NCBI RefSeq assembly: GCF_008692785.1
Contig: NZ_VXJV01000003.1
Span: forward strand, 124,001 to 188,000
From: Salmonella enterica subsp. diarizonae
GTDB taxonomy: Bacteria > Pseudomonadota > Gammaproteobacteria > Enterobacterales > Enterobacteriaceae
Direction of reading: 5' to 3'
DNA length: 64,000 bases
Shown: piece after piece, positions 1 to 9,922 of the stretch
How positions within the stretch are numbered: position 1 is the stretch's first letter
Layout of the letters: every line of letters begins with the position of its first letter
Notes under the pieces: model-generated
What the model was told of the DNA's origin: nothing
Seen by the model: the letters and a program-made list of their open reading frames with translations, nothing else
Databases searched by the model: none
Translations under genes and position numbers: made by a program

Positions 1-1
1 A

Positions 2-688
2 CGAGTGAAAGATGTCATTGCAGTCAATGGTTCTGTTCAATATTTGCTAAACAATAATGTCAAGCCATTTTTGTACCTCCTGACGGATGTTCGATTCCTC
101 CATCACCGGCGCGAAGATTTTTATAAATTTAGCAGTAATAGTCAGTTTACTATCGTCAATCTTGATGTGTACGAACAGGCATCAGCGGATGATAAAAAAT
201 ATATTGAAGAAAATTGTTTAATTATTCGCTCCTTTTATCGCCGAGAAAAAGGGGGCTTTTTAAAGAAAATTAAATTTAATTTCCTTAAGCGGATTTATAA
301 AGCATTACTTATTTCAGTCCCTCTCTCAAAAAGAGGACGACTGACTGGGTTTTGCAAAGATATCAGTATCGGTTATTGCTCTTGTCATACCATTGCTTAT
401 ACCGCTATTCAGGTTGCCTATTCCCTGAAGTACGGCCGTATTATATGTTCTGGGCTTGACTTAACGGGGAGTTGCCCACGTTTCTATGACGAAGCTTCCA
501 GCCCTATGCCTTCTGAGCTTAGTAAAGATCTGTTTAAAATACTGCCATTTTTTACTTTTATGAGAAAAAATGTCAGTGATTTAAATATCTTTAATTTATC
601 AGATGATACTGCAATTCATTACGATATTATTCCATATATTAAAGCCTCAGAACTTGAGGATGAAATATATTACGATAAAATCATCTAA
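2..688 (+). CDS. waaZ: LPS core biosynthesis protein WaaZ (5' end cut by window)
   Basis: Partial gene. The reading frame is open from the first bases, and the GTG at position 5 is probably internal because WaaZ proteins are usually about 270-280 residues and only about 228 are visible. WaaZ is linked to addition of a third Kdo residue to the inner core of lipopolysaccharide. It acts in the cytoplasm or at the inner membrane. I recognise it from overall sequence and from its place directly before waaK and waaL. The gene is AT-rich, like the rest of the outer-core locus and unlike the heptose genes further on. There are 82 bases between its stop and waaK, read the same way. The name is fairly secure; the missing N-terminus cannot be judged. 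Confidence 0.82.
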   Translation, partial: RVKDVIAVNGSVQYLLNNNVKPFLYLLTDVRFLHHRREDFYKFSSNSQFTIVNLDVYEQASADDKKYIEENCLIIRSFYRREKGGFLKKIKFNFLKRIYKALLISVPLSKRGRLTGFCKDISIGYCSCHTIAYTAIQVAYSLKYGRIICSGLDLTGSCPRFYDEASSPMPSELSKDLFKILPFFTFMRKNVSDLNIFNLSDDTAIHYDIIPYIKASELEDEIYYDKII

Positions 689-770
689 ATACTAAAAACT
701 CACTATTTTGTGCCGCTTTCGGTACATTTTTCTTTTTCTACAAGTCTAACTATTCTGGATTAAAGCTATT

Positions 771-1916
771 ATGATTAAAAAAATCATATTTACTGTTACT
801 CCTATATTTTCAATTCCTCCACGGGGGGCGGCTGCGGTAGAAACCTGGATTTACCAGGTTGCTAAACGGCTTTCAATACCGACTTCTATTGCTTGTATAA
901 AGAATGCTGGCTATCCTGAATATAATAAAGTAAACGATAACTGTGATATCCATTACATTGGGTTTAGTAAAATTTATAAGCGCCTTTTTCAGAAATGGAC
1001 TCGTCTCGACCCATTACCCTATTCCCAACGCATCCTTAATATTAGAGATAAAGTTACTACCCAGGAAGATAGCGTCATTGTTATTCATAATAGTATGAAA
1101 CTGTATCGGCAGCTTAGAGAGCGTAATCCGAATGCAAAACTGGTCATGCACATGCATAACGCATTTGAACCAGAACTGCCTGATAATAATGCAAAAATTA
1201 TCGTGCCCAGTCAGTTTCTTAAAGCGTTTTATGAAGAAAGATTGCCCGCCGCTGATGTTAGTATTGTGCCTAACGGTTTTTGTGCTGAAACTTATAAAAG
1301 AAACCCACAAGATAATCTTCGTCAGCAATTAAATATAGCGGAAGATGCCACCGTTCTCTTATATGCCGGAAGGATTTCGCCTGATAAAGGCATCCTGTTG
1401 CTTTTGCAGGCGTTCAAAAAATTACGTACCTTAAGAAGTAATATTAAACTTGTCGTTGTTGGCGATCCTTATGCAAGCCGTAAGGGAGAAAAAGCAGAGT
1501 ATCAAAAGAAAGTACTGGATGCCGCAAAAGGGATTGGCACTGATTGCATTATGGCAGGTGGACAATCTCCTGACCAGATGCATAACTTCTATCATATAGC
1601 CGATCTGGTTATTGTTCCCTCCCAGGTTGAAGAAGCATTTTGCATGGTAGCTGTAGAAGCGATGGCAGCAGGAAAAGTGGTTCTTGCCAGCAAAAAAGGG
1701 GGGATTGGCGAGTTTGTGTTAGATGGTATAACGGGCTATCACCTCGCAGAACCTATGTCGAGCGACAGCATGATTAATGATATTAACCGTGCGCTTGCTG
1801 ATAAGGAACGCCACCAGATTGCAGAAAATGCAAAGTCCCTGGTGTTTTCAAAATACAGTTGGGAAAATGTAGCGCAGCGTTTTGAAGAACAAATGAAAAA
1901 CTGGTTTGAGAAGTGA
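771..1916 (+). CDS. waaK: LPS alpha-1,2-N-acetylglucosaminyltransferase WaaK
   Basis: GT4-family glycosyltransferase of 381 residues, the full family length. It adds the terminal GlcNAc branch to the outer core, next to the site where O antigen is attached. The C-terminal nucleotide-sugar half carries the E-x7-E signature at Glu288 and Glu296, in EAFCMVAVE, after a glycine-rich AGRISPDKG stretch near residue 200. No signal peptide or membrane span is evident, so it works on the cytoplasmic face. It is the last gene of the rightward core operon and ends 55 bases before the facing stop of waaL, with a bidirectional hairpin between. Low GC suits the horizontally variable LPS core region. Confidence 0.9.
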   Translation: MIKKIIFTVTPIFSIPPRGAAAVETWIYQVAKRLSIPTSIACIKNAGYPEYNKVNDNCDIHYIGFSKIYKRLFQKWTRLDPLPYSQRILNIRDKVTTQEDSVIVIHNSMKLYRQLRERNPNAKLVMHMHNAFEPELPDNNAKIIVPSQFLKAFYEERLPAADVSIVPNGFCAETYKRNPQDNLRQQLNIAEDATVLLYAGRISPDKGILLLLQAFKKLRTLRSNIKLVVVGDPYASRKGEKAEYQKKVLDAAKGIGTDCIMAGGQSPDQMHNFYHIADLVIVPSQVEEAFCMVAVEAMAAGKVVLASKKGGIGEFVLDGITGYHLAEPMSSDSMINDINRALADKERHQIAENAKSLVFSKYSWENVAQRFEEQMKNWFEK

Positions 1917-1932
1917 TTTAATACTGACGTGG

Positions 1933-1973
1933 AAAACGCGCTGATACCGTAATAAGTATCAGCGCGTTTTTTT
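1933..1973. terminator. Bidirectional terminator between waaK and waaL
   Basis: A 15-base perfect inverted repeat, AAACGCGCTGATAC on the left arm (about 1934-1947) and GTATCAGCGCGTTT on the right (from 1956), closes an 8-base loop and is flanked by an A-run on the left and a T-run on the right. It can stop transcripts from both convergent genes. The waaL stop codon lies in the right T-run. Confidence 0.9.
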
Positions 1974-3186
1974 ATCTATTTCTTAGCGCCAGCAGGAAAC
2001 CGGTAATGATACCAATTTGATCAATATCGACCTGTTCAAAATTGCCACGAACGATATAGAAACCGACGAAAGATAAGAATAATAGAAGATGAGCATTGTA
2101 GGGGCTTATCTCTACTTTCCTAAAGGTAGAGCTTGCTGTTTCCTTGATAATAGCGCCGTATAAATAGGCCAGGCTCGCCAGACCCAATATGCCAGCACTA
2201 AACCAGATGTACAGAATGGTATTATGCGGACCGATAGATTCTTTAAAGGTCCACGTTGGATAATCGACAACGCGTTTATTATAAATACTATCATAAACAT
2301 CATTACTATAGCCGTAGCCCTTAACCGGGTTTTCCTGAATAAGTATCCACGCAGTACCCTGGGTTCCGTTAGTATAACGATATGAGCTATCTGTCTGCTG
2401 TAATTTATACAGTAGCCGCTCCTGATCTGGTTTATGGCTTTGCTGAGTGATAACCAAAGCACCAGCAATAACCAGTATAGCAGCGCCAATTCCCATTAGT
2501 TTCCACTGGCGGTTCAAAATCGTCCACAAAATGCCCACCACTAAAACTGCCAGCCATGCTCCCCGCGACAGAGTGCCTAACATTAAGAACAGATAGACGG
2601 CGCTCAGCGCAAAGAAAGCGAGTTTGAGCGATGTTTTTCTGAATAGCCAGATATTCAATAATGCTGGAAACAGAAATACCATTGAATCAGATATATGTCG
2701 ATGATCATAGTTTGTAAATGGCATCACTCCCCTGGAATAGTCCTGAAGATAAAGGACTATTTCTACCAGTGAACGTAATCCTAGACTTACTAGAAAGGAG
2801 AAAAGTACGATTTTTGCAACCGTTTCTTTCGTTTCATCTTTTAATAGCACGGGAATTAATAAAGTATATAATAAGAAGCCTTCCAGTACCGTATTCTCAA
2901 ATTCTTTGAAACTCTCTTTCATATCTGGCGATATGAGTACGGAATAAATAAGAATTAATGATAATACTGCTACGCTATAAAATACGCTATTTTTGAAAAG
3001 AGGGGAAAAACTTCTCGGTGAGCGTGAGACCTGATAAATCGCGGTGATAACCATAAGTATGGCTATCAAATGCTTATAACGCGTAATACCATCCAGAAAA
3101 TACGTGGCAACAAAAAGAAAAACCAGCGTTTTATTCCAGGTCGGCTTCCATTTCTCTTTATTTAACGTTAATGATGTGGTTAGCAT
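1972..3186 (-). CDS. waaL: O-antigen ligase WaaL
   Basis: Polytopic inner-membrane protein of 404 residues that joins O antigen from undecaprenyl diphosphate to the outer core at the periplasmic face. Most of the sequence is hydrophobic segments, consistent with about a dozen spans. A large hydrophilic loop at roughly residues 245-320 holds the GPHNTIL motif, with the histidine typical of the Wzy_C/ligase family. It is the last gene of the leftward hldD-waaF-waaC-waaL operon, 39 bases after waaC. The gene is markedly more AT-rich than waaC, as expected because ligases co-vary with core type. The start is the ATG 39 bases past the waaC stop. Confidence 0.92.
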   Translation of the reverse strand: MLTTSLTLNKEKWKPTWNKTLVFLFVATYFLDGITRYKHLIAILMVITAIYQVSRSPRSFSPLFKNSVFYSVAVLSLILIYSVLISPDMKESFKEFENTVLEGFLLYTLLIPVLLKDETKETVAKIVLFSFLVSLGLRSLVEIVLYLQDYSRGVMPFTNYDHRHISDSMVFLFPALLNIWLFRKTSLKLAFFALSAVYLFLMLGTLSRGAWLAVLVVGILWTILNRQWKLMGIGAAILVIAGALVITQQSHKPDQERLLYKLQQTDSSYRYTNGTQGTAWILIQENPVKGYGYSNDVYDSIYNKRVVDYPTWTFKESIGPHNTILYIWFSAGILGLASLAYLYGAIIKETASSTFRKVEISPYNAHLLLFLSFVGFYIVRGNFEQVDIDQIGIITGFLLALRNR

Positions 3187-3225
3187 CTTTTCTCCACAAT
3201 AGGGTTGGGATAAGACAGTGTCTCT

Positions 3226-4179
3226 TTAATGAATCCTTCCAAATACGCTCGCGGCATCTAAATTCGCCAGGTTTTGTTCTGGTGAGCAGCATGCCATTTG
3301 GTTCTTCCCATAACCTCCAATCAACCCAGGGTCCGTTGGGCCATATAGCGTAATATTCGGTCTGTCGAGCGCTGCGGTGAGATGGCTCAGGCCGGTATCA
3401 ACCGATACGACAAATTTTGCGCCAGCCAGCACTCTCGCCACTTCCTCCAGGCTCATGCGCGGTAACACATCCACATAGTTAAAGCCTTCGGCCAGTCGTT
3501 TAGCGCGGGCTTCCTCATGAGGCGCGCCCCAGGGCAGTTTTATCCGTAATCCGGCGTTACCCAACAAACCGATAAGCTCACGCCAGTTTGCTTCCGGCCA
3601 GTGCTTATCATCGCGGGTCGTGGCATGCAAAAACACCGCATACGGATCGTTGACCGTCTGCTGGTCATGCAGAAAATGTTTTGCGATAGCGTAATCGCCC
3701 TGCGACTGCGGTTTATCGTATCCCAGACTTTTGGCGAACAGCTCGCGCGTCCGTTCAACAGCATGTTGTTGCTTTGCGATATGGTGTTTACGGTTATAAA
3801 ACAGGCTGGCCAGTGGTTCGCGGGCTGTACTCCAGTCCATACCGTGCTTTATGCCGTGCGCCAGACGCGTCACCAGCGCAGCGCTTTTCACCAGCCCCTG
3901 CGCATCAATCACAGCGTCGTATTGGTATGCGCATACTGCCCGACGAAAGGCTGTGCGTTCCGCTTTGATGGGCGCGGAAAACCAGGCCTTGCGCCAACGG
4001 CGAATAGCAACGGGAATCACGCGATCGACAGCATTGTGCCAGGACGGAATTTGCGCAAACCCTTCTTCGACAACCCAATCAAATTGAATCCCCGGAATCG
4101 CCTGTTGCGCGTCAGTAAGTGCAGGCAGGGTATGTAACACGTCGCCCATCGATGACGTTTTAACGATCAAAACCCGCAT
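3226..4179 (-). CDS. waaC: ADP-heptose:LPS heptosyltransferase I
   Basis: GT9-family enzyme of 317 residues that transfers the first L-glycero-D-manno-heptose from ADP-heptose to Kdo2-lipid A in the cytoplasm. The N-terminus, MRVLIVKTSSMGD, carries the general-base Asp13. The C-terminal ADP-heptose site shows SVDTGLSHLTAALDRP followed by YGPTDP. Its ATG overlaps the waaF stop by one base (TAATG), so the two are very likely translationally coupled. Loss of waaC gives deep-rough LPS in this group of bacteria. The C-terminus is a little shorter than in E. coli. Confidence 0.95.
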   Translation of the reverse strand: MRVLIVKTSSMGDVLHTLPALTDAQQAIPGIQFDWVVEEGFAQIPSWHNAVDRVIPVAIRRWRKAWFSAPIKAERTAFRRAVCAYQYDAVIDAQGLVKSAALVTRLAHGIKHGMDWSTAREPLASLFYNRKHHIAKQQHAVERTRELFAKSLGYDKPQSQGDYAIAKHFLHDQQTVNDPYAVFLHATTRDDKHWPEANWRELIGLLGNAGLRIKLPWGAPHEEARAKRLAEGFNYVDVLPRMSLEEVARVLAGAKFVVSVDTGLSHLTAALDRPNITLYGPTDPGLIGGYGKNQMACCSPEQNLANLDAASVFGRIH

Positions 4180-5225
4180 TAAACGTCCTCTTCCGATAAC
4201 AGCGGATGAAGTTCTTCCAGAACCCGCTGCGGCGTGATATCGATCAGGCTCTGGTGATAGCCTTGCGCCGTATCGCCTTTACGAACTTTGTGATAACCCG
4301 TAATCAGACGAATCACCCGGGCTTTATGAGACAGCGGCGGTGTGAAATCCGGGCTACTCGGGCCATACAATGCGACCAGCGGGCGGTCGAGCGCCGCCGC
4401 GACGTGCATCAGCCCGGAATCGTTAGTGACGATGGCTTTACAGGCGGCTATCAGAATGACGGCCTGTTCCAGTTGGGTTTCCCCCGCCAGGTTGCGACAC
4501 CATGCCTGCTGCTCGCTATTCAGCGCCGCCAGGATCTCATTTCCGGCTTCATGGTCTTTTGCCGAGCCAAATAGCACGACCTGATACCCTTCGTTAATGA
4601 GTTGTTTTGCCAGTTCGGCGTAGTGATAGTGCGGCCAACGTTTTGCCGGACCAAATTCCGCGCCGGGGCAAAAGCCGATCAGAGGGCGTTCAGAAGATAG
4701 CGAAAAGTCGCTGCACATCAGCGACTTTTCACCTTCGCTAACCTGGAGCTGTGGCCAGAGTAGCGGCTGCGGCAGATCTTTCGCTGTGCGCATCACACCC
4801 TTGTCATAGGCCAGCGCCACGTAGCGCTCCACCATCAGCGGCCAGGCGTCTTTATCAAGGACGCGCGCATCGTTCAGCAGGCCATAGCGCATTTCGCCGC
4901 GCCAGCCGGTACGGTGCGGGATATTGGCAAAGAAAGGAACCAGCGCCGATTTAAACGAATTTGGCAGCACCCAGGCGCGATCGTAGCGCTTCTCTCGCAG
5001 GCTATGGCCCAATCTGCGGCGCTCGCCGATTTCCAGCGCGCCGTGGCCCAGCGGCATGGGTATCGCCTCGTTAACTTCCGGCATACGCGATAACAACGGA
5101 CGGCACCAGGCTGGCGCCATCACGTCGATTATCGCCTGGGGATAGCGCGCCTTAAGCGTGCGATAGAGACTTTGCGACATCATCATGTCGCCCACCCAGG
5201 ATGGGCCAATGACCAAAATTTTCAT
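4179..5225 (-). CDS. waaF: ADP-heptose:LPS heptosyltransferase II
   Basis: GT9 heptosyltransferase of 348 residues that adds the second heptose of the inner core. The N-terminal MKILVIGPSWVGDMMMSQ parallels the catalytic start of WaaC, and the C-terminal donor site reads VTNDSGLMHVAAALDRP then YGPSSPDF. It sits 2 bases after the hldD stop and overlaps waaC by one base, in the order hldD-waaF-waaC-waaL. GC content is ordinary for the genome, in contrast to waaL. Confidence 0.95.
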   Translation of the reverse strand: MKILVIGPSWVGDMMMSQSLYRTLKARYPQAIIDVMAPAWCRPLLSRMPEVNEAIPMPLGHGALEIGERRRLGHSLREKRYDRAWVLPNSFKSALVPFFANIPHRTGWRGEMRYGLLNDARVLDKDAWPLMVERYVALAYDKGVMRTAKDLPQPLLWPQLQVSEGEKSLMCSDFSLSSERPLIGFCPGAEFGPAKRWPHYHYAELAKQLINEGYQVVLFGSAKDHEAGNEILAALNSEQQAWCRNLAGETQLEQAVILIAACKAIVTNDSGLMHVAAALDRPLVALYGPSSPDFTPPLSHKARVIRLITGYHKVRKGDTAQGYHQSLIDITPQRVLEELHPLLSEEDV

Positions 5226-5227
5226 AC

Positions 5228-6160
5228 TTACGCGTCGCGGTTCAGCCAGGCCATATACTCCGTGACGCCTTCGGCGACGGTCTTGAAGGGTTTGTCGTAG
5301 CCCGCGTTGCGCAGATTGGTTAAATCCGCCTGCGTAAACGCCTGATAGCGACCTTTCAGCTTATCCGGGAACGGAATATACTCAATGCTGCCTTTTTTAT
5401 GGTATGCCAGCGTCGCGTCGGCGACGGCCTGGAAAGATTCCGCGCGGCCTGTGCCCAGGTTAAAGATGCCGGACTCGCCGCTTTCCAGGAACCACAGGTT
5501 GACGTCGGCCACATCGCCCACGTAGACGAAGTCACGCTTGAAGTTTTCGCTGCCTTCAAACAGTTTCGGGTTTTCGCCGTTGTTTAACTGCGTATTCAGA
5601 TGAAATGCCACGCTTGCCATGCTGCCTTTATGGCCTTCACGCGGTCCATAGACGTTGAAATAGCGGAAACCGACAATTTGCGAATTCGCTTCTGGCAGGA
5701 TCTGACGCACGTATTCATCAAACAGGAACTTAGAGTACCCGTAAACGTTAAGCGGTTTTTCGTATTCGCGCGATTCGATGAAATCAGACGTGCGACCGCC
5801 ATAGGTGGCGGCAGAAGAGGCGTAGAGGAACGGGATTTCGCGCTCAAGGCAATAGTGCAGCAGCTCTTTGGAGTATTGATAGTTATTATCCATCATATAC
5901 TTGCCGTCCCACGCGGTGGTGGAAGAGCAGGCGCCTTCATGGAAAACAGCCTCAATATCGCCGAGCTCTTCTCCGGACATAATCTGGATCAGGAAATCTT
6001 CCTTATCCATATAGTCAGCAATATTCAGATCCACCAGGTTCACAAACTTGGTGCCGTCTTTCAGGTTATCCACCACCAGAATATCGGTGATACCTTTATC
6101 ATTCAGGGCCTTAACGATATTGCTGCCGATAAAGCCCGCGCCGCCGGTAACGATGATCAT
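5228..6160 (-). CDS. hldD: ADP-L-glycero-D-manno-heptose-6-epimerase
   Basis: Short-chain-dehydrogenase-type epimerase of 310 residues that makes ADP-L-glycero-D-manno-heptose, the donor for WaaC and WaaF. The NADP fold starts with [14 protein letters not shown], and the catalytic set is visible as Ser116, Tyr140 and Lys144 in NVYGYSK. It is the first gene of the heptose operon and is divergent from kbl across 202 bases. An extended -10-like TATGAT lies on the minus strand near 6215, but its -35 is weak. In E. coli this operon is also heat-shock controlled; I did not find a convincing sigma-32 site here. Confidence 0.96.
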   Translation of the reverse strand: MIIVTGGAGFIGSNIVKALNDKGITDILVVDNLKDGTKFVNLVDLNIADYMDKEDFLIQIMSGEELGDIEAVFHEGACSSTTAWDGKYMMDNNYQYSKELLHYCLEREIPFLYASSAATYGGRTSDFIESREYEKPLNVYGYSKFLFDEYVRQILPEANSQIVGFRYFNVYGPREGHKGSMASVAFHLNTQLNNGENPKLFEGSENFKRDFVYVGDVADVNLWFLESGESGIFNLGTGRAESFQAVADATLAYHKKGSIEYIPFPDKLKGRYQAFTQADLTNLRNAGYDKPFKTVAEGVTEYMAWLNRDA

Positions 6161-6362
6161 AACTGTAACCTTTGAATTATGGTGTCAGAGACTGTCTCAG
6201 ACATGAATGTTCCTATCATATCACTATTCATCCATTCACTGATAACTCGTGAGGATACGCGTGATTTATGCTGCATTTTAAAGAAGTGATGATGCGTCAT
6301 CTCGTATCAACGTATAGCTTTGGGTAATATGTGCTGAAATTTGCCCAGTCTGGAGAATCGCA

Positions 6363-7559
6363 ATGCGTGGGGATTTTTACAAACAGTTAACCAACGATCT
6401 GGAAACCGCCCGGGCGGAAGGATTGTTTAAAGAAGAGCGCATTATTACGTCTGCGCAGCAGGCGGATATCACCGTGGCGGATGGAAGCCACGTTATTAAC
6501 TTTTGCGCCAATAACTATCTCGGGCTGGCGAATCACCCTGAGCTGATTAATGCCGCAAAAGCGGGCATGGACAGCCACGGTTTCGGTATGGCGTCCGTGC
6601 GTTTCATCTGCGGTACCCAGGACAGCCACAAAGCGCTGGAGCAGAAGCTGGCAAGCTTCCTCGGCATGGAAGATGCGATTCTGTACTCCTCCTGTTTTGA
6701 TGCTAACGGCGGTCTGTTTGAGACGTTGCTGGGAGCGGAAGACGCCATTATCTCCGACGCGCTTAACCACGCGTCTATCATTGACGGCGTGCGTTTGTGT
6801 AAAGCGAAGCGCTATCGCTACGCCAACAACGATATGGCTGAGCTGGAAGCGCGGCTGAAAGACGCGCGTGAAGCCGGCGCGCGTCATGTCCTGATCGCCA
6901 CTGACGGCGTGTTCTCAATGGATGGCGTCATCGCCAATCTGAAAGGCGTCTGTGATCTGGCCGATAAATACGATGCGCTGGTGATGGTTGATGATTCTCA
7001 CGCGGTAGGCTTTGTTGGTGAAAACGGTCGCGGTTCCCATGAATACTGCGACGTAATGGGCCGCGTAGATATTATTACCGGTACTCTGGGCAAAGCGTTA
7101 GGCGGCGCATCCGGCGGCTATACCGCGGCGCGTAAAGAGGTCGTTGAGTGGCTGCGTCAGCGTTCCCGCCCATATCTGTTCTCCAATTCACTGGCGCCGG
7201 CGATCGTGGCGGCTTCTATTAAAGTGTTAGAGATGGTGGAAGCGGGCGCAGAACTGCGTGAGCGCTTGTGGGCGAACGCGCGGCAGTTCCGGGAGCAGAT
7301 GTCTGCCGCGGGATTTACGCTGGCAGGCGCGGATCACGCCATCATCCCGGTAATGCTGGGAGATGCGGTTGTCGCGCAGAAATTTGCCCGCGAACTGCAA
7401 AAAGAAGGCATTTACGTTACCGGCTTTTTCTATCCGGTCGTACCAAAAGGTCAGGCGCGTATTCGTACCCAGATGTCTGCGGCGCATACGCCCGAGCAAA
7501 TTACGCGTGCGGTAGACGCGTTCACGCGTATTGGTAAACAACTGGGCGTGATTGCCTGA
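6363..7559 (+). CDS. kbl: 2-amino-3-ketobutyrate coenzyme A ligase
   Basis: PLP enzyme of 398 residues that cleaves 2-amino-3-ketobutyrate with CoA to glycine and acetyl-CoA, the second step of threonine degradation. The PLP lysine is Lys244 in [14 protein letters not shown], and the cofactor aspartate is in [10 protein letters not shown] at about 210. The start ATG follows a GGAG ribosome site. tdh begins 9 bases later, so the unstable intermediate can pass between co-expressed enzymes. Confidence 0.96.
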   Translation: MRGDFYKQLTNDLETARAEGLFKEERIITSAQQADITVADGSHVINFCANNYLGLANHPELINAAKAGMDSHGFGMASVRFICGTQDSHKALEQKLASFLGMEDAILYSSCFDANGGLFETLLGAEDAIISDALNHASIIDGVRLCKAKRYRYANNDMAELEARLKDAREAGARHVLIATDGVFSMDGVIANLKGVCDLADKYDALVMVDDSHAVGFVGENGRGSHEYCDVMGRVDIITGTLGKALGGASGGYTAARKEVVEWLRQRSRPYLFSNSLAPAIVAASIKVLEMVEAGAELRERLWANARQFREQMSAAGFTLAGADHAIIPVMLGDAVVAQKFARELQKEGIYVTGFFYPVVPKGQARIRTQMSAAHTPEQITRAVDAFTRIGKQLGVIA

Positions 7560-7568
7560 GGATGTAAG

Positions 7569-8594
7569 ATGAAAGCGTTATCCAAACTGAAAGCGGAAGA
7601 GGGCATCTGGATGACCGACGTTCCGGAACCGGAAGTCGGTCATAACGATTTGCTGATTAAAATCCGTAAAACAGCCATCTGCGGTACTGACGTTCACATC
7701 TATAACTGGGATGAATGGTCGCAAAAAACCATCCCGGTTCCGATGGTCGTGGGGCATGAATATGTCGGCGAAGTGGTCGGCATCGGTCAGGAGGTGAAAG
7801 GCTTTAAAATCGGCGATCGCGTCTCCGGCGAAGGTCACATCACCTGCGGTCATTGCCGAAACTGCCGCGGTGGTCGTACTCACCTGTGCCGCAACACCAC
7901 CGGCGTAGGCGTTAATCGTCCCGGCTGCTTCGCGGAATACCTGGTCATCCCGGCGTTCAACGCATTTAAAATCCCGGATAACATTTCTGATGATTTAGCA
8001 TCTATTTTTGACCCGTTTGGTAATGCGGTGCATACGGCGCTGTCTTTCGATCTGGTTGGCGAAGATGTGCTGGTGTCGGGGGCGGGGCCAATCGGCGTAA
8101 TGGCCGCCGCGGTGGCGAAACATGTCGGCGCGCGTCATGTGGTAATTACTGACGTCAATGAATACCGTCTGGAGCTGGCGCGTAAAATGGGCGTCACCCG
8201 CGCGGTCAACGTCGCGAAAGAGAGCCTGACCGATGTCATGGCGGAGCTGGGAATGACCGAAGGGTTCGATGTGGGTCTGGAGATGTCCGGCGCGCCGCCG
8301 GCGTTTCGTACCATGCTGGACACCATGAATCACGGCGGTCGTATTGCGATGCTGGGGATTCCGCCGGCAGATATGTCTATCGACTGGACAAAAGTCATCT
8401 TTAAGGGGTTGTTCATTAAAGGTATTTACGGTCGTGAGATGTTCGAAACGTGGTACAAAATGGCGGCGTTGATCCAATCCGGGCTGGATCTGTCACCGAT
8501 TATCACCCATCGTTTCTCTATTGATGATTTCCAGAAAGGTTTTGACGCCATGCGTTCAGGCCAGTCAGGAAAAGTCATTCTGAGCTGGGATTAA
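7569..8594 (+). CDS. tdh: L-threonine 3-dehydrogenase
   Basis: Zinc-dependent medium-chain dehydrogenase of 341 residues that oxidises L-threonine with NAD to 2-amino-3-ketobutyrate. The catalytic zinc ligand is Cys38 in CGTDVH, with His63 and Glu64 in GHEYVGEV. The structural zinc cysteines are 93, 96, 99 and 107. The nucleotide fold has [15 protein letters not shown] near residue 165. It is the second gene of kbl-tdh and is followed by two hairpins, the second a clear terminator. Confidence 0.96.
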   Translation: MKALSKLKAEEGIWMTDVPEPEVGHNDLLIKIRKTAICGTDVHIYNWDEWSQKTIPVPMVVGHEYVGEVVGIGQEVKGFKIGDRVSGEGHITCGHCRNCRGGRTHLCRNTTGVGVNRPGCFAEYLVIPAFNAFKIPDNISDDLASIFDPFGNAVHTALSFDLVGEDVLVSGAGPIGVMAAAVAKHVGARHVVITDVNEYRLELARKMGVTRAVNVAKESLTDVMAELGMTEGFDVGLEMSGAPPAFRTMLDTMNHGGRIAMLGIPPADMSIDWTKVIFKGLFIKGIYGREMFETWYKMAALIQSGLDLSPIITHRFSIDDFQKGFDAMRSGQSGKVILSWD

Positions 8595-8603
8595 TATGTA
8601 TAG

Positions 8604-8676
8604 AGACCCGATGATATTTATCGGGTCTGATATACGTTTCATCGTAAAAGGTTGGTGTCATTCGCCAACCTTTTTT
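8604..8676 (+). terminator. Two hairpins after tdh, the second a rho-independent terminator
   Basis: The first hairpin pairs AGACCCGA (8604-8611) with TCGGGTCT (8621-8628). The second pairs AAAAGGTTGG (8646-8655) with CCAACCTTTT and ends in a run of six T residues (8671-8676), the usual form of an intrinsic terminator for kbl-tdh. Confidence 0.85.
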
Positions 8677-8820
8677 ATTAGGGAAAATCTGGAAAGCCGT
8701 AAAGAATTGTCATGGTCATCAAGCATTCGTAATTGCGCTTTAATCTTATTTTACTCGCTAACGTAACGCTCTACCCTGAGCTTTGTTCTTGCTTTTTACT
8801 GCGAAAATAAATCATGGTGG

Positions 8821-8853
8821 CTTAATAGTTTCTTAATAGAGCCACAGTATAAA
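8821..8853 (+). promoter_or_regulatory. PmrA box and -10 element of waaH
   Basis: Two perfect CTTAAT half-sites (8821-8826 and 8832-8837) are separated by five bases, which is the established PmrA (BasR) binding pattern. A TATAAA hexamer at 8848-8853 lies ten bases after the second half-site, in place for a -10. The waaH ATG is 34 bases further on. Activation by PmrA, and so by low Mg, iron or mild acid, is inferred. Confidence 0.82.
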
Positions 8854-8887
8854 GGCAGGGTAAATTCAGGTTTTTCTGGTAATCGTT

Positions 8888-9922
8888 ATGAAAAATAGTA
8901 AAACCAAAGTGAGTATCATTATCCCATTATATAATGCGGGAGCGGATTTTAATGCTTGCATGGCGTCGTTAATCGCGCAAACGTGGTCGGCGCTGGAAAT
9001 TATTATTGTGAATGATGGATCGACGGATCATTCCGTTGAGATAGCAAAACATTACGCGGAACATTACCCGCATGTTCGACTACTTCATCAGGCCAATGCC
9101 GGCGCATCTGTCGCCCGTAATCTTGGCCTGCAAGCGGCGACCGGCGATTACGTCGCCTTTGTCGATGCGGATGACATGGTCTACCCGAAGATGTATGAAA
9201 CGCTGATGACCATGGCGCTTAACGATGATCTGGACGTTGCGCAGTGTAATGCGGACTGGTGCGCCAGAAAAACCGGGCACGCCTGGCAATCTATTCCGAT
9301 CGATCGTCTGCGTTCCACCGGGGTATTAAGCGGACCGGATTGGTTGCGTATGGCGCTGGCCTCGCGGCGCTGGACGCATGTTGTCTGGATGGGCGTTTAT
9401 CGACGTGCGCTGATTATCGATAACAATATTACCTTCGTTCCCGGACTACATCATCAGGATATATTATGGTCAACGGAAGTCATGTTTAATGCCACGCGCG
9501 TACGTTATACCGAACAATCATTATATAAATATTTCCTGCATGATAATTCGGTAAGCCGTTTGCAAAGACAGGGCAATAAAAATCTTAATTATCAGCGGCA
9601 TTATATTAAAATTACGCGATTATTAGAAAAGCTCAATCGTGATTATGCCCGTCGTATTCCGATTTACCCGGAGTTTCGCCAGCAAATTACCTGGGAAGCG
9701 TTACGCGTTTGTCATGCGGTGCGTAAAGAGCCTGATATTTTGACCCGCCAGCGTATGATTGCCGAGATTTTTACTTCTGGCATGTATAGACGGATGATTG
9801 CTAACGTCCGCAGCGCGAAAGCGGCTTATCAGACGCTGATCTGGTCTTTCCGGCTGTGGCAATGGCGCGACAAAACCTTGTCGCTCCGTCGTATTGCCCG
9901 TAAGGCGCTCAATCTGTCTTAG
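8888..9922 (+). CDS. waaH: LPS core heptosyl-region glycosyltransferase WaaH (YibD)
   Basis: GT2-family transferase of 344 residues. In E. coli WaaH adds glucuronic acid to heptose III of the inner core; the same role is likely here but not shown. The GT-A fold begins with VSIIIPLYNAG, followed by IIVNDGSTDHS near residue 45 and the DxD-like VDADD near residue 95. No membrane span is seen. It stands alone between tdh and the convergent yibQ, and its last 14 bases overlap the yibQ 3' end. A perfect PmrA box upstream puts it with the lipid A and core modification genes of that regulon. Confidence 0.88.
   Translation: MKNSKTKVSIIIPLYNAGADFNACMASLIAQTWSALEIIIVNDGSTDHSVEIAKHYAEHYPHVRLLHQANAGASVARNLGLQAATGDYVAFVDADDMVYPKMYETLMTMALNDDLDVAQCNADWCARKTGHAWQSIPIDRLRSTGVLSGPDWLRMALASRRWTHVVWMGVYRRALIIDNNITFVPGLHHQDILWSTEVMFNATRVRYTEQSLYKYFLHDNSVSRLQRQGNKNLNYQRHYIKITRLLEKLNRDYARRIPIYPEFRQQITWEALRVCHAVRKEPDILTRQRMIAEIFTSGMYRRMIANVRSAKAAYQTLIWSFRLWQWRDKTLSLRRIARKALNLS

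Noticed and set aside
6161-6362. Sigma-32 heat-shock promoter for hldD
   Set aside because: Known for E. coli hldD, but I found no convincing -35/-10 pair of that type on the minus strand here.
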